NCBI GenBank assembly: GCA_017538465.1
Contig: JAFYIW010000377.1
Coordinates: forward strand, 1 to 8,649
DNA length: 8,649 bases
Reading direction: 5' to 3'
Source: Victivallales bacterium
Lineage (GTDB): Bacteria; Verrucomicrobiota; Lentisphaeria; Oligosphaerales; Oligosphaeraceae
Shown piece after piece: positions 1 through 6,796 of the stretch (position 1 is the stretch's first letter; the number at the start of each line of letters is the position of its first letter). The notes under the pieces are model-generated. The model had not been told where the DNA came from. It was given only the letters and a program-made list of their open reading frames with translations, and searched no databases. The position numbers and the translations under genes are program-made.

Positions 1-218
1 GGCGGAAAGACGGAGACGCCCGCTTTTTACCTTTTTTCCAAAAAAAGCACAAAAACCGTAAAAAAAGACTGCCAGCCCGCTTGACTTTTACATAACAGGG
101 TCGCGCTTCCGCGCTCCCTGCGCGTTCCTCCTCATAGGCCGTGCAGAAGCACGTCCTTCCCCGCGCTCCCTTTGTTGTGACAGGAGAAGGCGGCCGCCCG
201 TCGGGGAAATCCACTTTT

Positions 219-249
219 TTGGAAAAGCGGAATGCTTTTCCCGTATTAT
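219..249 (+). promoter_or_regulatory. Candidate promoter with overlapping hairpin before the macroglobulin gene
   Basis: TATTAT at 244-249 differs from the -10 consensus at one position. TTGGAA at 219-224 is a possible -35 box with a 19-bp spacer, slightly longer than ideal. Between them is a perfect 8-bp inverted repeat, GGAAAAGC at 221-228 and GCTTTTCC at 234-241, with a 5-base loop. No T run follows the hairpin on either strand, so it does not look like a terminator; it could be an operator-like palindrome. If this promoter is real, transcription begins a few bases after 249. The ATG at 248 would then be untranscribed and translation would have to start at the GTG at 332. This is inference from motif matches. 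Confidence 0.35.
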
Positions 250-318
250 GAAGTATCTTATGGAACGATTTGAAAACCCAAGTGGTCAAAAAAAGCAAAT
301 CCTTTTACCTGTCAAAAT

Positions 319-323
319 AGGAG
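319..323 (+). promoter_or_regulatory. Ribosome-binding site that fixes the macroglobulin start
   Basis: AGGAG lies 8 bases before a GTG codon at 332-334, which is in frame with the macroglobulin reading frame. The protein from that GTG begins Met-Lys-Ser-His-Ile-Arg and runs straight into a hydrophobic signal-peptide core. The upstream in-frame ATG at 248 has no comparable site and would add 28 mostly polar residues ahead of the signal peptide. The site therefore supports GTG 332 as the true start. Confidence 0.75.
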
Positions 324-331
324 AGTCTTTC

Positions 332-3300
332 GTGAAAAGCCATATCCGTATTGCGTCATTTGTCATTTTGCTAGGAGTCGCCATGTCTTTTCCCCATTTC
401 TGCCATGCGGCGGAAGAGTCGTTGAAGATCCGCCCGCTGCACTACATTTCGACGGATAAGCCTATCTACCGTCTGGGCGAGACGGTCTATCTGCGCGATG
501 TGATACTTGATTCACAAACCAATTATCCGATTGATACAAAAGATTTTGAATATAAAATTAAATGGCAGATTGTCGGTCCGAAGGGCGACACGGTCTTTTC
601 CACGAGCAGCAGTCCGAGCGACTCCGTTGACGCATTGTCCTGGACAATTGAGGCTGGTCTGCCAGGAGGCGTCTATACTGCGCGAGTGGAGAATCTGAAT
701 GGTGACGGAGCGCCCGCCGAGCGCAAGTTCGAGGTGAAGGCCTACCGCGTGCCGCGCATCAAAAGCCAGATTGAGTTCCGCCGTCGTGGATATCTGCCCG
801 GCGAGGAGGTCACCGCCGTCGTGAAATTTGAGCGTGCGGAGGGCGGCATTCCCGAGCACGCCGTGGTTGAGGCGACTGCACTGGTGGATGGCGAGAGCGT
901 CTTTGCAGGGGAAATCCCGACCGTCAATGGGCAGGCGCAGGTGAAATTCACCCTGCCGGAGCAGCTCAACGGCGGAGACGGGACGCTGGCGTTTGTCATT
1001 TCCGACGGCGGAACCGTGGAGACGGCCGCCAAGACGATTCCGATTCTACTGGATGATTATACGGTGGACTTCTATCCCGAAGGCGGTGACCTGATTGCCG
1101 GTGTGCCCAACCGCGTTTATGTCGAGGCGCGTCAGCGCAATGGCAAAGGTGCGGATTTTGCAGGCAAGGTCGTGGATGCCACGGGAAACCAAATCGCGGA
1201 TTTCGCCACGCGCTTTGACGGCAGGGGGATTTTGGAATTGACACCTGCCGAGTCGTCCGCCTATAAGCTTGTGGTCACCAATGAGGCCACTGGGCAGACG
1301 CGGGAATTCGCCTTGCCCGAAGCCAAGAAGAGTGCATTGGTGCGGGCCACCCAGCCGACCTATGCGTTCGGGGATGAGCTTGCCGTTGAGGTGAATGCCA
1401 CCGAGGGTGCGGATGTCTGGCCTCTGAAAGTCCGCTTGCGCAAGCGAGACTTGGATCTTTGCACGGTTGAGGCCAAGGAGTCAGGCGTGGTCACGCTGAC
1501 TGCCGACGAAAATGAAGGCGTGCTGATTGTGACGGTTTTCGCGCATGACGGAAGACCCTTGGCGGAACGGCTGATTTTCCGTCAGCCGCGCTATCGGATC
1601 CTCACGATTCTCAAAGGGATGAATGAGAGCTATGCCCCTGGAGAAAAGGTCAAACTGACTTTCCGGACGGTGGATGAACAGGGCACCCCCGTTGCCGCCA
1701 ATGTGGGCATCACCATTACGGACGCCTCGGTGCTGGAGATGGTGGACCGTCGTGAGCAGGCGCCGCATCTTCCCGAGATGGTCTATCTCGAAAATGAAGT
1801 GCGGAATTTTGCCGATGCCGCAGACTACTTCGATTCCAAGGACCCTGATGCCAATGAGAAGATTGACCTGCTGCTGGGCACCCAGGGATGGCGACGCTTC
1901 GCCGAAGTGAAATTCAAGGAGAATGACGCCGAACAGGAGATTAAGGATGCCTTGCGTCGGGCGCTGGCCCTGCCGGTGGTCACCTTGCGACCGCCGAGGC
2001 CTCCTGTGGTGTATGAGATGCCGGGCAGGGCAGAAGGGGGCAAGGGATTGGCCATGAAGTTGGAGGCGGCGCCTAGAGCGATGATGGCGGGTGAGGACGC
2101 CGCGCTGGGGGCGTTGGGGCCGGAACTGCGCAATGGCGCGGTGCCGTCACCGGCGCCTGTTGCAGATGCAGGTGCTCCCGCCGCACGTCAGATGGCCTTT
2201 GATGTGGCGGATCCAGTTGCCGCCCAGGCCAAGCGGCTGGTTCCCGAGCGCCGTCCCGATCGCAGTGTCTGGATTCGTGAATACGCCCACAAAGCCCGCG
2301 AAGGCCGTCAGCCCAACGACCGAGTGGATTTCACCGAGACAGTGTATTGGAGCGCCAACACCAAGACCGATCCTCGCACCGGAAAGTGCGAGGTCGTCTT
2401 TGAATTGCCAGACACCATCGGGACGTTCCGCATCTTCGCGGATTCCTTCGCCGCCAATGGCGCCTTGGGCGAATTCTCCAGTGAACTCAAGTGCGTTCAG
2501 CCTTTCTATGCTGAAGCGAAGATGCCCAGCTTTGTCAGCGCAGGGGATACTTTCCGGATTCCAATCACCTTGGCGAACAACACCATGAAGCCTCTGTATG
2601 GCGCGAATGTCGCCGTGGATTTAAGTGACAATCTGGTTCTGATGAGCAAGGGGGCCATCTTGCAACGGAATGTGCTGCTCAGTCCTGGTGACCGTTATCG
2701 GGCGCTGGTGGAGGTCATGGCGCAGGCCAGTGGTCCTGCCTCTGTTACGATTCGTGCGGTGGCGGGCGGTTACAGTGACCAAGTCAAACGCGATTTCACC
2801 GTGGTGTCACGGCTCTTCCCGTTTGCGGCCACAGGCGGCGGGCGCTTCTCGTCCGAGCATCCCCTGGCGTTGGAATTCACGATTCCCGAGGATGTCGAGA
2901 ATGGCTCGCAGCGGGCAAATATCCAGGTCTATACCTCACCGGCCGCTACGCTGGAGGCCGCGCTGAATGCCCTTCTGCGTAATCCGCATGGTTGCTTTGA
3001 GCAGACCAGCTCCACCAACTACCCGCTCGTGATGGCGCAGCAGTACTTCCTAAGCCATAGCGGCATCGACAGCGAGAAAATCGTCCGGGCGCAGGCGTTG
3101 CTGAACGAGGGCTATCAAAAGCTGGTCAGCTTCGAGTGCTCCGAAAAGGGCTACGAGTGGTTCGGGGACAACCCTGGCCACGAGGCGCTCTCCGCCTACG
3201 GCCTGATGGAGTTCGCCGACATGGCGAAGGTGATGCCGGTGGACGAGGCGATGGTCGCCAATACTCGTAAATGGCTGCTGGGTCGCCGAGACGGCGAAGG

Positions 3301-4417
3301 GGCTTTCCTGCGCAACGAACGCTCGCTGGACTCCTTCGGTCGTGCCCCCGCGCCGACCACCAATGCCTATATCCTGTGGGCGCTTCTGGAGTCCGGCGAG
3401 AATCCCGAGACGCTCCAGAGGGAAATCGAAGCCGTGACCAGGATGGCGGCTGAAGCCGATGACGACTACCTCCAGGCACTGGCCGCCAATATCCTGTTCT
3501 TGGCCAAAGACCTGGAAGGCGCACGCCAGTTTGCCGCCGCGCTGGCCAAAGACCAGAATGAGGACGGCACCATGGCCAAAGTTGGAAATACCATCACCTG
3601 TTCTGGAGGCGAGGCGCAGAAGCTTGAATGTGCGGCGCTGGCCGCTCTGGCATGGATTCGCTGTGGCGATGACTACGTGGCTCAAACCGAACGCACGATG
3701 AAATACCTCGCGGCGTGTTGCCAGGGGGGACGTTTCGGCTCCACCCAGTCCACCGTGCTGGTGCTTAAGGCCATCAATGCATACGACGCGCAATTCGCCA
3801 AGCCACTTAATGATGGCGCATTGCAACTCTATCTGGACGGCGAGCCCTTCGGCGAGCCAGTGGTATTCACCAAGGAGAGCAAAGGCATCATCCGTCTGCC
3901 CGACTGTGGATTGGCATTGCAACCTGGCAAACATTGCGTTAAAGTGCGGATGACCGATGGCAGCGAATTGTCCGCTGCAATCGAAATCAACGGCCTTACG
4001 GAGTTGCCGCTCAATGCCGGAACGATTACGCTCGGCACGGAATTGGACCGGGACGAAGTCAATGAAGGCGAACCCGTGCAACTTACGGTCACGGTCAAGA
4101 ACACCGCCGATCAAGACGCCGCCATGACTCTCGCGATGGTGGCCATCCCTGGCGGCCTCCAGCTGCGCACCGCACAGCTTCAAGAACTCGTGGACGCCAA
4201 GCGCATCGCCGCCTACGAACTGTGGGACAACGCAGTGGTGCTCTACTGGCGCGGGTTGCCGGCCAATGGTGAAATCACCGTGCCGCTTTCGCTCACGGCG
4301 GAAATCCCCGGCGAATTCACGGCGGCGGCCTCGCGGGCGTATCTCTACTACACCGACGAGGCCAAACAATACGTCCCCGGCGTCGAGGTGAATGTCACGG
4401 CCAAAGCAAAGGAATAA
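332..4417 (+). CDS. Secreted alpha-2-macroglobulin family protein with thioester domain
   Basis: Predicted broad-range protease inhibitor of 1361 residues counted from GTG 332. In this family a protease cuts a bait region, the protein changes shape, and a Cys-Gln thioester bonds covalently to the trapped protease. Residues 1-26 form a signal peptide (Lys2, Arg6, hydrophobic 7-20, likely cut after Cys-His-Ala26). No lipobox is seen, so it is probably soluble in the periplasm or exported. In order: an MG2-like domain (about 36-137, with TDKPIYRLGETV), further macroglobulin beta domains to about 535, a LLGTQGWRRF motif (514-523), an Ala/Pro-rich bait-like segment (about 540-645), and the A2M core (about 646-845). 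The thioester motif GCFEQ has Cys888, Glu890 and Gln891. A helical thioester domain reaches about 1150, and a C-terminal receptor-binding-like beta domain covers about 1228-1361. It is shorter than E. coli YfhM (about 1650 residues). No pbpC-type partner is in the window. An ATG at 248 gives a less likely 1389-residue form. The gene converges on the S8 peptidase gene. Family assignment is firm; the target protease is unknown. Confidence 0.93.
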   Translation: MKSHIRIASFVILLGVAMSFPHFCHAAEESLKIRPLHYISTDKPIYRLGETVYLRDVILDSQTNYPIDTKDFEYKIKWQIVGPKGDTVFSTSSSPSDSVDALSWTIEAGLPGGVYTARVENLNGDGAPAERKFEVKAYRVPRIKSQIEFRRRGYLPGEEVTAVVKFERAEGGIPEHAVVEATALVDGESVFAGEIPTVNGQAQVKFTLPEQLNGGDGTLAFVISDGGTVETAAKTIPILLDDYTVDFYPEGGDLIAGVPNRVYVEARQRNGKGADFAGKVVDATGNQIADFATRFDGRGILELTPAESSAYKLVVTNEATGQTREFALPEAKKSALVRATQPTYAFGDELAVEVNATEGADVWPLKVRLRKRDLDLCTVEAKESGVVTLTADENEGVLIVTVFAHDGRPLAERLIFRQPRYRILTILKGMNESYAPGEKVKLTFRTVDEQGTPVAANVGITITDASVLEMVDRREQAPHLPEMVYLENEVRNFADAADYFDSKDPDANEKIDLLLGTQGWRRFAEVKFKENDAEQEIKDALRRALALPVVTLRPPRPPVVYEMPGRAEGGKGLAMKLEAAPRAMMAGEDAALGALGPELRNGAVPSPAPVADAGAPAARQMAFDVADPVAAQAKRLVPERRPDRSVWIREYAHKAREGRQPNDRVDFTETVYWSANTKTDPRTGKCEVVFELPDTIGTFRIFADSFAANGALGEFSSELKCVQPFYAEAKMPSFVSAGDTFRIPITLANNTMKPLYGANVAVDLSDNLVLMSKGAILQRNVLLSPGDRYRALVEVMAQASGPASVTIRAVAGGYSDQVKRDFTVVSRLFPFAATGGGRFSSEHPLALEFTIPEDVENGSQRANIQVYTSPAATLEAALNALLRNPHGCFEQTSSTNYPLVMAQQYFLSHSGIDSEKIVRAQALLNEGYQKLVSFECSEKGYEWFGDNPGHEALSAYGLMEFADMAKVMPVDEAMVANTRKWLLGRRDGEGAFLRNERSLDSFGRAPAPTTNAYILWALLESGENPETLQREIEAVTRMAAEADDDYLQALAANILFLAKDLEGARQFAAALAKDQNEDGTMAKVGNTITCSGGEAQKLECAALAALAWIRCGDDYVAQTERTMKYLAACCQGGRFGSTQSTVLVLKAINAYDAQFAKPLNDGALQLYLDGEPFGEPVVFTKESKGIIRLPDCGLALQPGKHCVKVRMTDGSELSAAIEINGLTELPLNAGTITLGTELDRDEVNEGEPVQLTVTVKNTADQDAAMTLAMVAIPGGLQLRTAQLQELVDAKRIAAYELWDNAVVLYWRGLPANGEITVPLSLTAEIPGEFTAAASRAYLYYTDEAKQYVPGVEVNVTAKAKE

Positions 4418-4425
4418 ATAGCAGA

Positions 4426-4517
4426 GTCACCACTCCCACTCCTACTTACTGAACGCCGAAAACCTGGGCGTGCGTCTGATTGCGTGGGCGTGCGTCGTCA
4501 ATATTGGGAGTGGTGAC
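4426..4517. repeat. 13-bp inverted repeat spanning the convergent gene ends
   Basis: GTCACCACTCCCA at 4426-4438 is the exact reverse complement of TGGGAGTGGTGAC at 4505-4517. The arms are 66 bases apart. The left arm is in the 28-bp gap after the macroglobulin stop; the right arm is inside the last codons of the S8 gene (around Thr-Val-Thr-Thr-Pro). The loop also holds a 12-bp direct repeat, TGGGCGTGCGTC, at 4465-4476 and 4485-4496. Its copies lie 20 bp apart and so are read in different frames. No T run follows either arm, so this is not a standard intrinsic terminator, and no other terminator is seen in the gap. Confidence 0.6.
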
Positions 4518-6071
4518 GGTCGTGCGCACCATCAGATCATCCGTGTTCTGCCATACTTCGTCGGGGAGAGTGCCTTGGGCGCTGACGATGGTTCCAGGCG
4601 CAACGTCCTCGAAGGTGTTGGTGATGCTGACGCCGTTGATTTGCGTAGTGAGGAGAATTTGGGGAAGTGTCTCCGTGCCGGTGTTTTGGGCGGAGACGGT
4701 GAGGGTGTTGTCGCTGTCCAGGGTGATTCCTGCGGCCGCCGCGTCCGTGATACCAGTTTCCGTTATGGAGTCCATGCGTTCGGCATCCAGAATTCCGAAT
4801 CCGCTCAGCGCATCGAAGCCGGGGGCTTCGGTGTCATTGCAGTTCTGCAAAAGGGCGACCAGCGTGTCTTCCGGGGTTGCGGAGGGGTTGGCCGCCATAT
4901 AATTGGCCAGGACGGCGGAGACGCAGGGCACTGCGGCGCTGGTTCCGCTGAAAAAGGCGTATTCGTCATCGTAGGAGGCGGCCTGGAGTCCCACCCCTGG
5001 TGCGACGAGGGTGATTTCCTCGCCGTAGTTGGAGAAGCCCGAGACATTGCCGTTGGCGTCGATGGCCCCGACTGCCAGCACGCCATCGTAGGCGGCGGGA
5101 TAGCAGACTTCCTCCACGCCGTTGTTGCCGGCTGCCGCCACCAGAATCACCTGCCTTTCCAAGGCGTATTGAACCGCATTCTGAAGAAGAACGGAGTCGG
5201 AGTAGGAGGCCAGGCTCATGGAAATGATGTCAGCGCCACGGTCCACGGCGTCCACGATGGCGTTTGCCAGATCGAAAGCAGAACCGGTGCCGGTTTCGCC
5301 ATCCAGCACTTCGTATGCAAGGATGTTCGCGTTTGAAAGTGAAGTGAGGATGGAGGCGACGGCGGTGCCATGATCGGAGGCGGTGTCATCTGTGTTGTCC
5401 CGCAGGGCAATTGGGGTGATTTTGGCTTTGTCCAAGGCGGGATGGCTAAGGAGGGGGGTGTCGAGCAGGGCGATGGTCACGCCTTGGCCTCGTTCGGCGT
5501 TGGCAGTGTCCACGCCAAGATAATGGCGGTAATTTGCTCCGAATGCGGGGCCGGGATTGCCAGTCCATTCGGGGTATTTGTCAAGGAGTTGGTCTGGAGT
5601 GTGAATCAGGATTTCCTCTTCCGCGGCGAGGTCGATTCTGGAGTCATGGTGGATTCGCCGATATTCTGACGGGGTTAGCTCGAAATGGAGGGCAAAGAGG
5701 CGGGGAAGTTCGCCGACGATGCGGAAGCCATTGGCGGCGGCCCAGTCTTTTAGGCGTTGGTAGTCCTCTTCGTTGCGGAGGATGATGGTGTATGCCTGAT
5801 AGGCATACTCATCCGCATTTTCAGAAAATTGTTCGGATATGATGGATGGAGAAGACTGGGAAACCTCCTTCGTGGGGTGCCTGCCATGCTTGGAGATTCG
5901 TGCAGGGGCGGCCAAACGGCTCGTGTTTTGCAATGCCAGTGGCTTTGTTTCCGGCGACGTCGCGGAAGGACGTGCCAGGAGCCACAGCAACAGCCCCGTC
6001 GCCACTAGCGCGAACAGGAGCACTCCTGCCAGTTTCCAGGTGCGTAGATTGTTTCGAAGAGAAGAGAACAT
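4446..6071 (-). CDS. Membrane-anchored subtilisin-like serine peptidase (family S8)
   Basis: Predicted 541-residue serine endopeptidase acting outside the cytoplasm. Basic residues near the N terminus are followed by a hydrophobic segment at 14-33, which fits a signal anchor or signal peptide with the rest exported. Residues 34-87 are a Ser/Pro-rich linker. Residues 88-158 resemble an I9-type propeptide that would fold and inhibit the enzyme until cleaved. The catalytic domain spans about 165-432: Asp204 (ALLDTP), His234 (SDHGTAVAS), oxyanion Asn316 (AAAGNNG) and Ser378 (SGTSAAVP), all present. The residue after Asp-Thr is Pro, not the usual Gly. Residues 440-541 form a beta-rich C-terminal domain resembling CARDB-type adhesion modules. 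The ATG at 6071 is the only plausible start, because an in-frame stop lies at 6096-6098; it has no clear Shine-Dalgarno sequence. The gene stands alone on its strand and faces the macroglobulin gene. Substrate is unknown; the family call is firm. Confidence 0.94.
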   Translation of the reverse strand: MFSSLRNNLRTWKLAGVLLFALVATGLLLWLLARPSATSPETKPLALQNTSRLAAPARISKHGRHPTKEVSQSSPSIISEQFSENADEYAYQAYTIILRNEEDYQRLKDWAAANGFRIVGELPRLFALHFELTPSEYRRIHHDSRIDLAAEEEILIHTPDQLLDKYPEWTGNPGPAFGANYRHYLGVDTANAERGQGVTIALLDTPLLSHPALDKAKITPIALRDNTDDTASDHGTAVASILTSLSNANILAYEVLDGETGTGSAFDLANAIVDAVDRGADIISMSLASYSDSVLLQNAVQYALERQVILVAAAGNNGVEEVCYPAAYDGVLAVGAIDANGNVSGFSNYGEEITLVAPGVGLQAASYDDEYAFFSGTSAAVPCVSAVLANYMAANPSATPEDTLVALLQNCNDTEAPGFDALSGFGILDAERMDSITETGITDAAAAGITLDSDNTLTVSAQNTGTETLPQILLTTQINGVSITNTFEDVAPGTIVSAQGTLPDEVWQNTDDLMVRTTVTTPNIDDARPRNQTHAQVFGVQ

Positions 6072-6092
6072 CGGATAGGGGAAAAGGCTTCG

Positions 6093-6145
6093 CCGTCAAT
6101 ATAAACAATTTTTCCAGAATTATAGTATGAAACACAACGTTATAG
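6093..6145. promoter_or_regulatory. AT-rich divergent promoter region between the S8 gene and coaC
   Basis: This spacer is clearly richer in A and T than its flanks. On the + strand TATAGT at 6121-6126 is a good -10 candidate for coaC, about 30 bases before its ATG. On the - strand TATAAT at 6124-6119 is a perfect -10 match for the peptidase gene and would give a leader of roughly 40 bases. The two -10 candidates overlap, so expression in the two directions might compete. Neither has a strong -35 box at standard spacing, so the exact elements are uncertain. Confidence 0.4.
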
Positions 6146-6155
6146 GAGGCAAGAA

Positions 6156-6704
6156 ATGACCGAAAGCCATCGCAACATTCTAGTCTTGGGCGTCACGGGG
6201 AGCATTGCGGCCTACAAAGCGGCGGAGCTGACGAGCCAGCTGCGCAAGGCGGGCATAGAAGTGCGTGTGATGATGACCGAGTCCGCCACGCATCTGGTGT
6301 GTCCGCAGACTTTCCAGACGCTTTCGCGCGCTCCTGTGGTGACCAGCCTCTGGGACTCGCCCGATTGGCAGCCACGGCATATCGAATTGGCACTGGAGAC
6401 CAAATTGCTGGTGGTTGCCCCTGCCACTGCGAATATCCTCGCCAAAATGGCGCATGGCATCGCCGATGACGCACTCTCGACTTTCTGTTTGAGCCACGAC
6501 GGTCCCGTGCTGGTGGCGCCCGCGATGAATCCGCGGATGTGGAAACATCCTGCCACCCAGGCAAATGTGAAACTGCTCCAGAAGCGCGGCGTGCAATTCG
6601 TCGGGCCGGTGGTGGGCAGCGTCGCCTGTGGCGAGGCCGGAATGGGCAGGATGGCCTCCGTCGAGGACATTTTCGCTGCCGCAATGAAGATGATGGAAGG
6701 TTAG
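6156..6704 (+). CDS. coaC: Phosphopantothenoylcysteine decarboxylase (stand-alone CoaC)
   Basis: A cytoplasmic flavoprotein of 182 residues that uses FMN to decarboxylate 4'-phosphopantothenoylcysteine to 4'-phosphopantetheine in coenzyme A synthesis. The N terminus has the flavoprotein motif GVTGSIAAYKAAEL (12-25). The active-site residues are His75 (RHIEL), Asn125 (PAMNPRMW) and Cys158 in the substrate clamp (SVACGEAGMGRM). They fall at the same numbers as in the E. coli Dfp/CoaBC protein. Most bacteria fuse this domain to the CoaB ligase, giving about 400 residues; here the protein ends after the decarboxylase domain, so CoaB must be encoded elsewhere. The start is well supported by AGGAGG at 6144-6149, six bases before the ATG. 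The stop codon lies within the first unit of a heptad repeat array. It is the first gene of a rightward cluster. Other flavin prenyltransferase-like proteins share the fold, but the Asn and Cys motifs favour CoaC. Confidence 0.93.
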   Translation: MTESHRNILVLGVTGSIAAYKAAELTSQLRKAGIEVRVMMTESATHLVCPQTFQTLSRAPVVTSLWDSPDWQPRHIELALETKLLVVAPATANILAKMAHGIADDALSTFCLSHDGPVLVAPAMNPRMWKHPATQANVKLLQKRGVQFVGPVVGSVACGEAGMGRMASVEDIFAAAMKMMEG

Positions 6705-6743
6705 AGGGTGGAGGTTGGAGGTTAGAGGTTAGAGGTGAGAGGT
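6702..6743 (+). repeat. Six-copy 7-bp tandem repeat, consensus T(A/G)GAGGT
   Basis: Six consecutive heptads are seen: TAGAGGG (6702), TGGAGGT (6709), TGGAGGT (6716), TAGAGGT (6723), TAGAGGT (6730) and GAGAGGT (6737). A degenerate unit, GGAAGGT (6695-6701), precedes them inside the coaC coding end. The TAG stop codon of coaC is the start of the first clear unit. The units contain GGAGGT or GAGGT, which resemble the Shine-Dalgarno consensus. A 7-bp period is not a multiple of three, so this is non-coding repeat structure. No other copy is seen in the window. Confidence 0.85.
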
Positions 6744-6796
6744 TTGGCATGCCGTGTTGCTGCGCGGCAATTCCGTGCGTAAGGGGCAGAAGAATA
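6744..6796 (+). other. Spacer between the heptad array and the HAD phosphatase gene
   Basis: Contains the palindrome GGCATGCC (6746-6753). An overlapping hairpin pairs TGCCGTG (6750-6756) with CGCGGCA (6763-6769), including one G-T pair. No T run follows, so it is not a terminator. AAGGGG at 6781-6786 is a plausible ribosome-binding site 10 bases before the ATG at 6797. Confidence 0.4.

Larger units (their letters stand above)
1..331. other. Non-coding leader region upstream of the macroglobulin gene
   Basis: No convincing gene is seen on either strand. Bases 24-66 are rich in T and A runs (T24-28, T32-37, A40-46, A51-55, A60-66). The three A runs are centred near 43, 53 and 63, a spacing that favours intrinsic DNA bending. 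Bases 100-200 are GC-rich and contain an 11-bp direct repeat, CCGCGCTCCCT, at 109-119 and 161-171. A TTGACT at 81-86 resembles a -35 box but has no -10 box at the right distance. An AGGAGA at 182-187 resembles a ribosome-binding site but no start codon follows it. The very left edge could hold the end of a terminator from an upstream gene (short GC stem then T24-28), but it is cut by the window. Confidence 0.6.

Noticed and set aside
1..28. Intrinsic terminator of an upstream gene (GC stem then T24-28)
   Set aside because: Only a 4-bp stem with a long loop can be drawn and the left side is cut by the window, so it cannot be supported.
81..96. TTGACT as the -35 box of a promoter
   Set aside because: No -10-like sequence occurs 16-19 bp downstream; the nearby CATAAC is only 4 bp away.
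3050..4369. A 439-codon open frame on the - strand inside the macroglobulin gene
   Set aside because: It lies wholly antisense to strongly supported coding sequence, its product has no recognisable domain, and it is explained by GC-biased codon use.
4470..5336. A 288-codon open frame on the + strand inside the S8 gene
   Set aside because: It is antisense to the catalytic domain and C-terminal domain of the peptidase, with no recognisable motif; a codon-bias shadow.
6750..6769. Hairpin after coaC as a terminator
   Set aside because: No T run follows, and the closely spaced same-strand genes suggest read-through.
6539..6796. Extension of the phosphatase frame back into coaC
   Set aside because: The added residues overlap coaC and the heptad array and look non-protein-like; motif I would sit over 100 residues from the N terminus.
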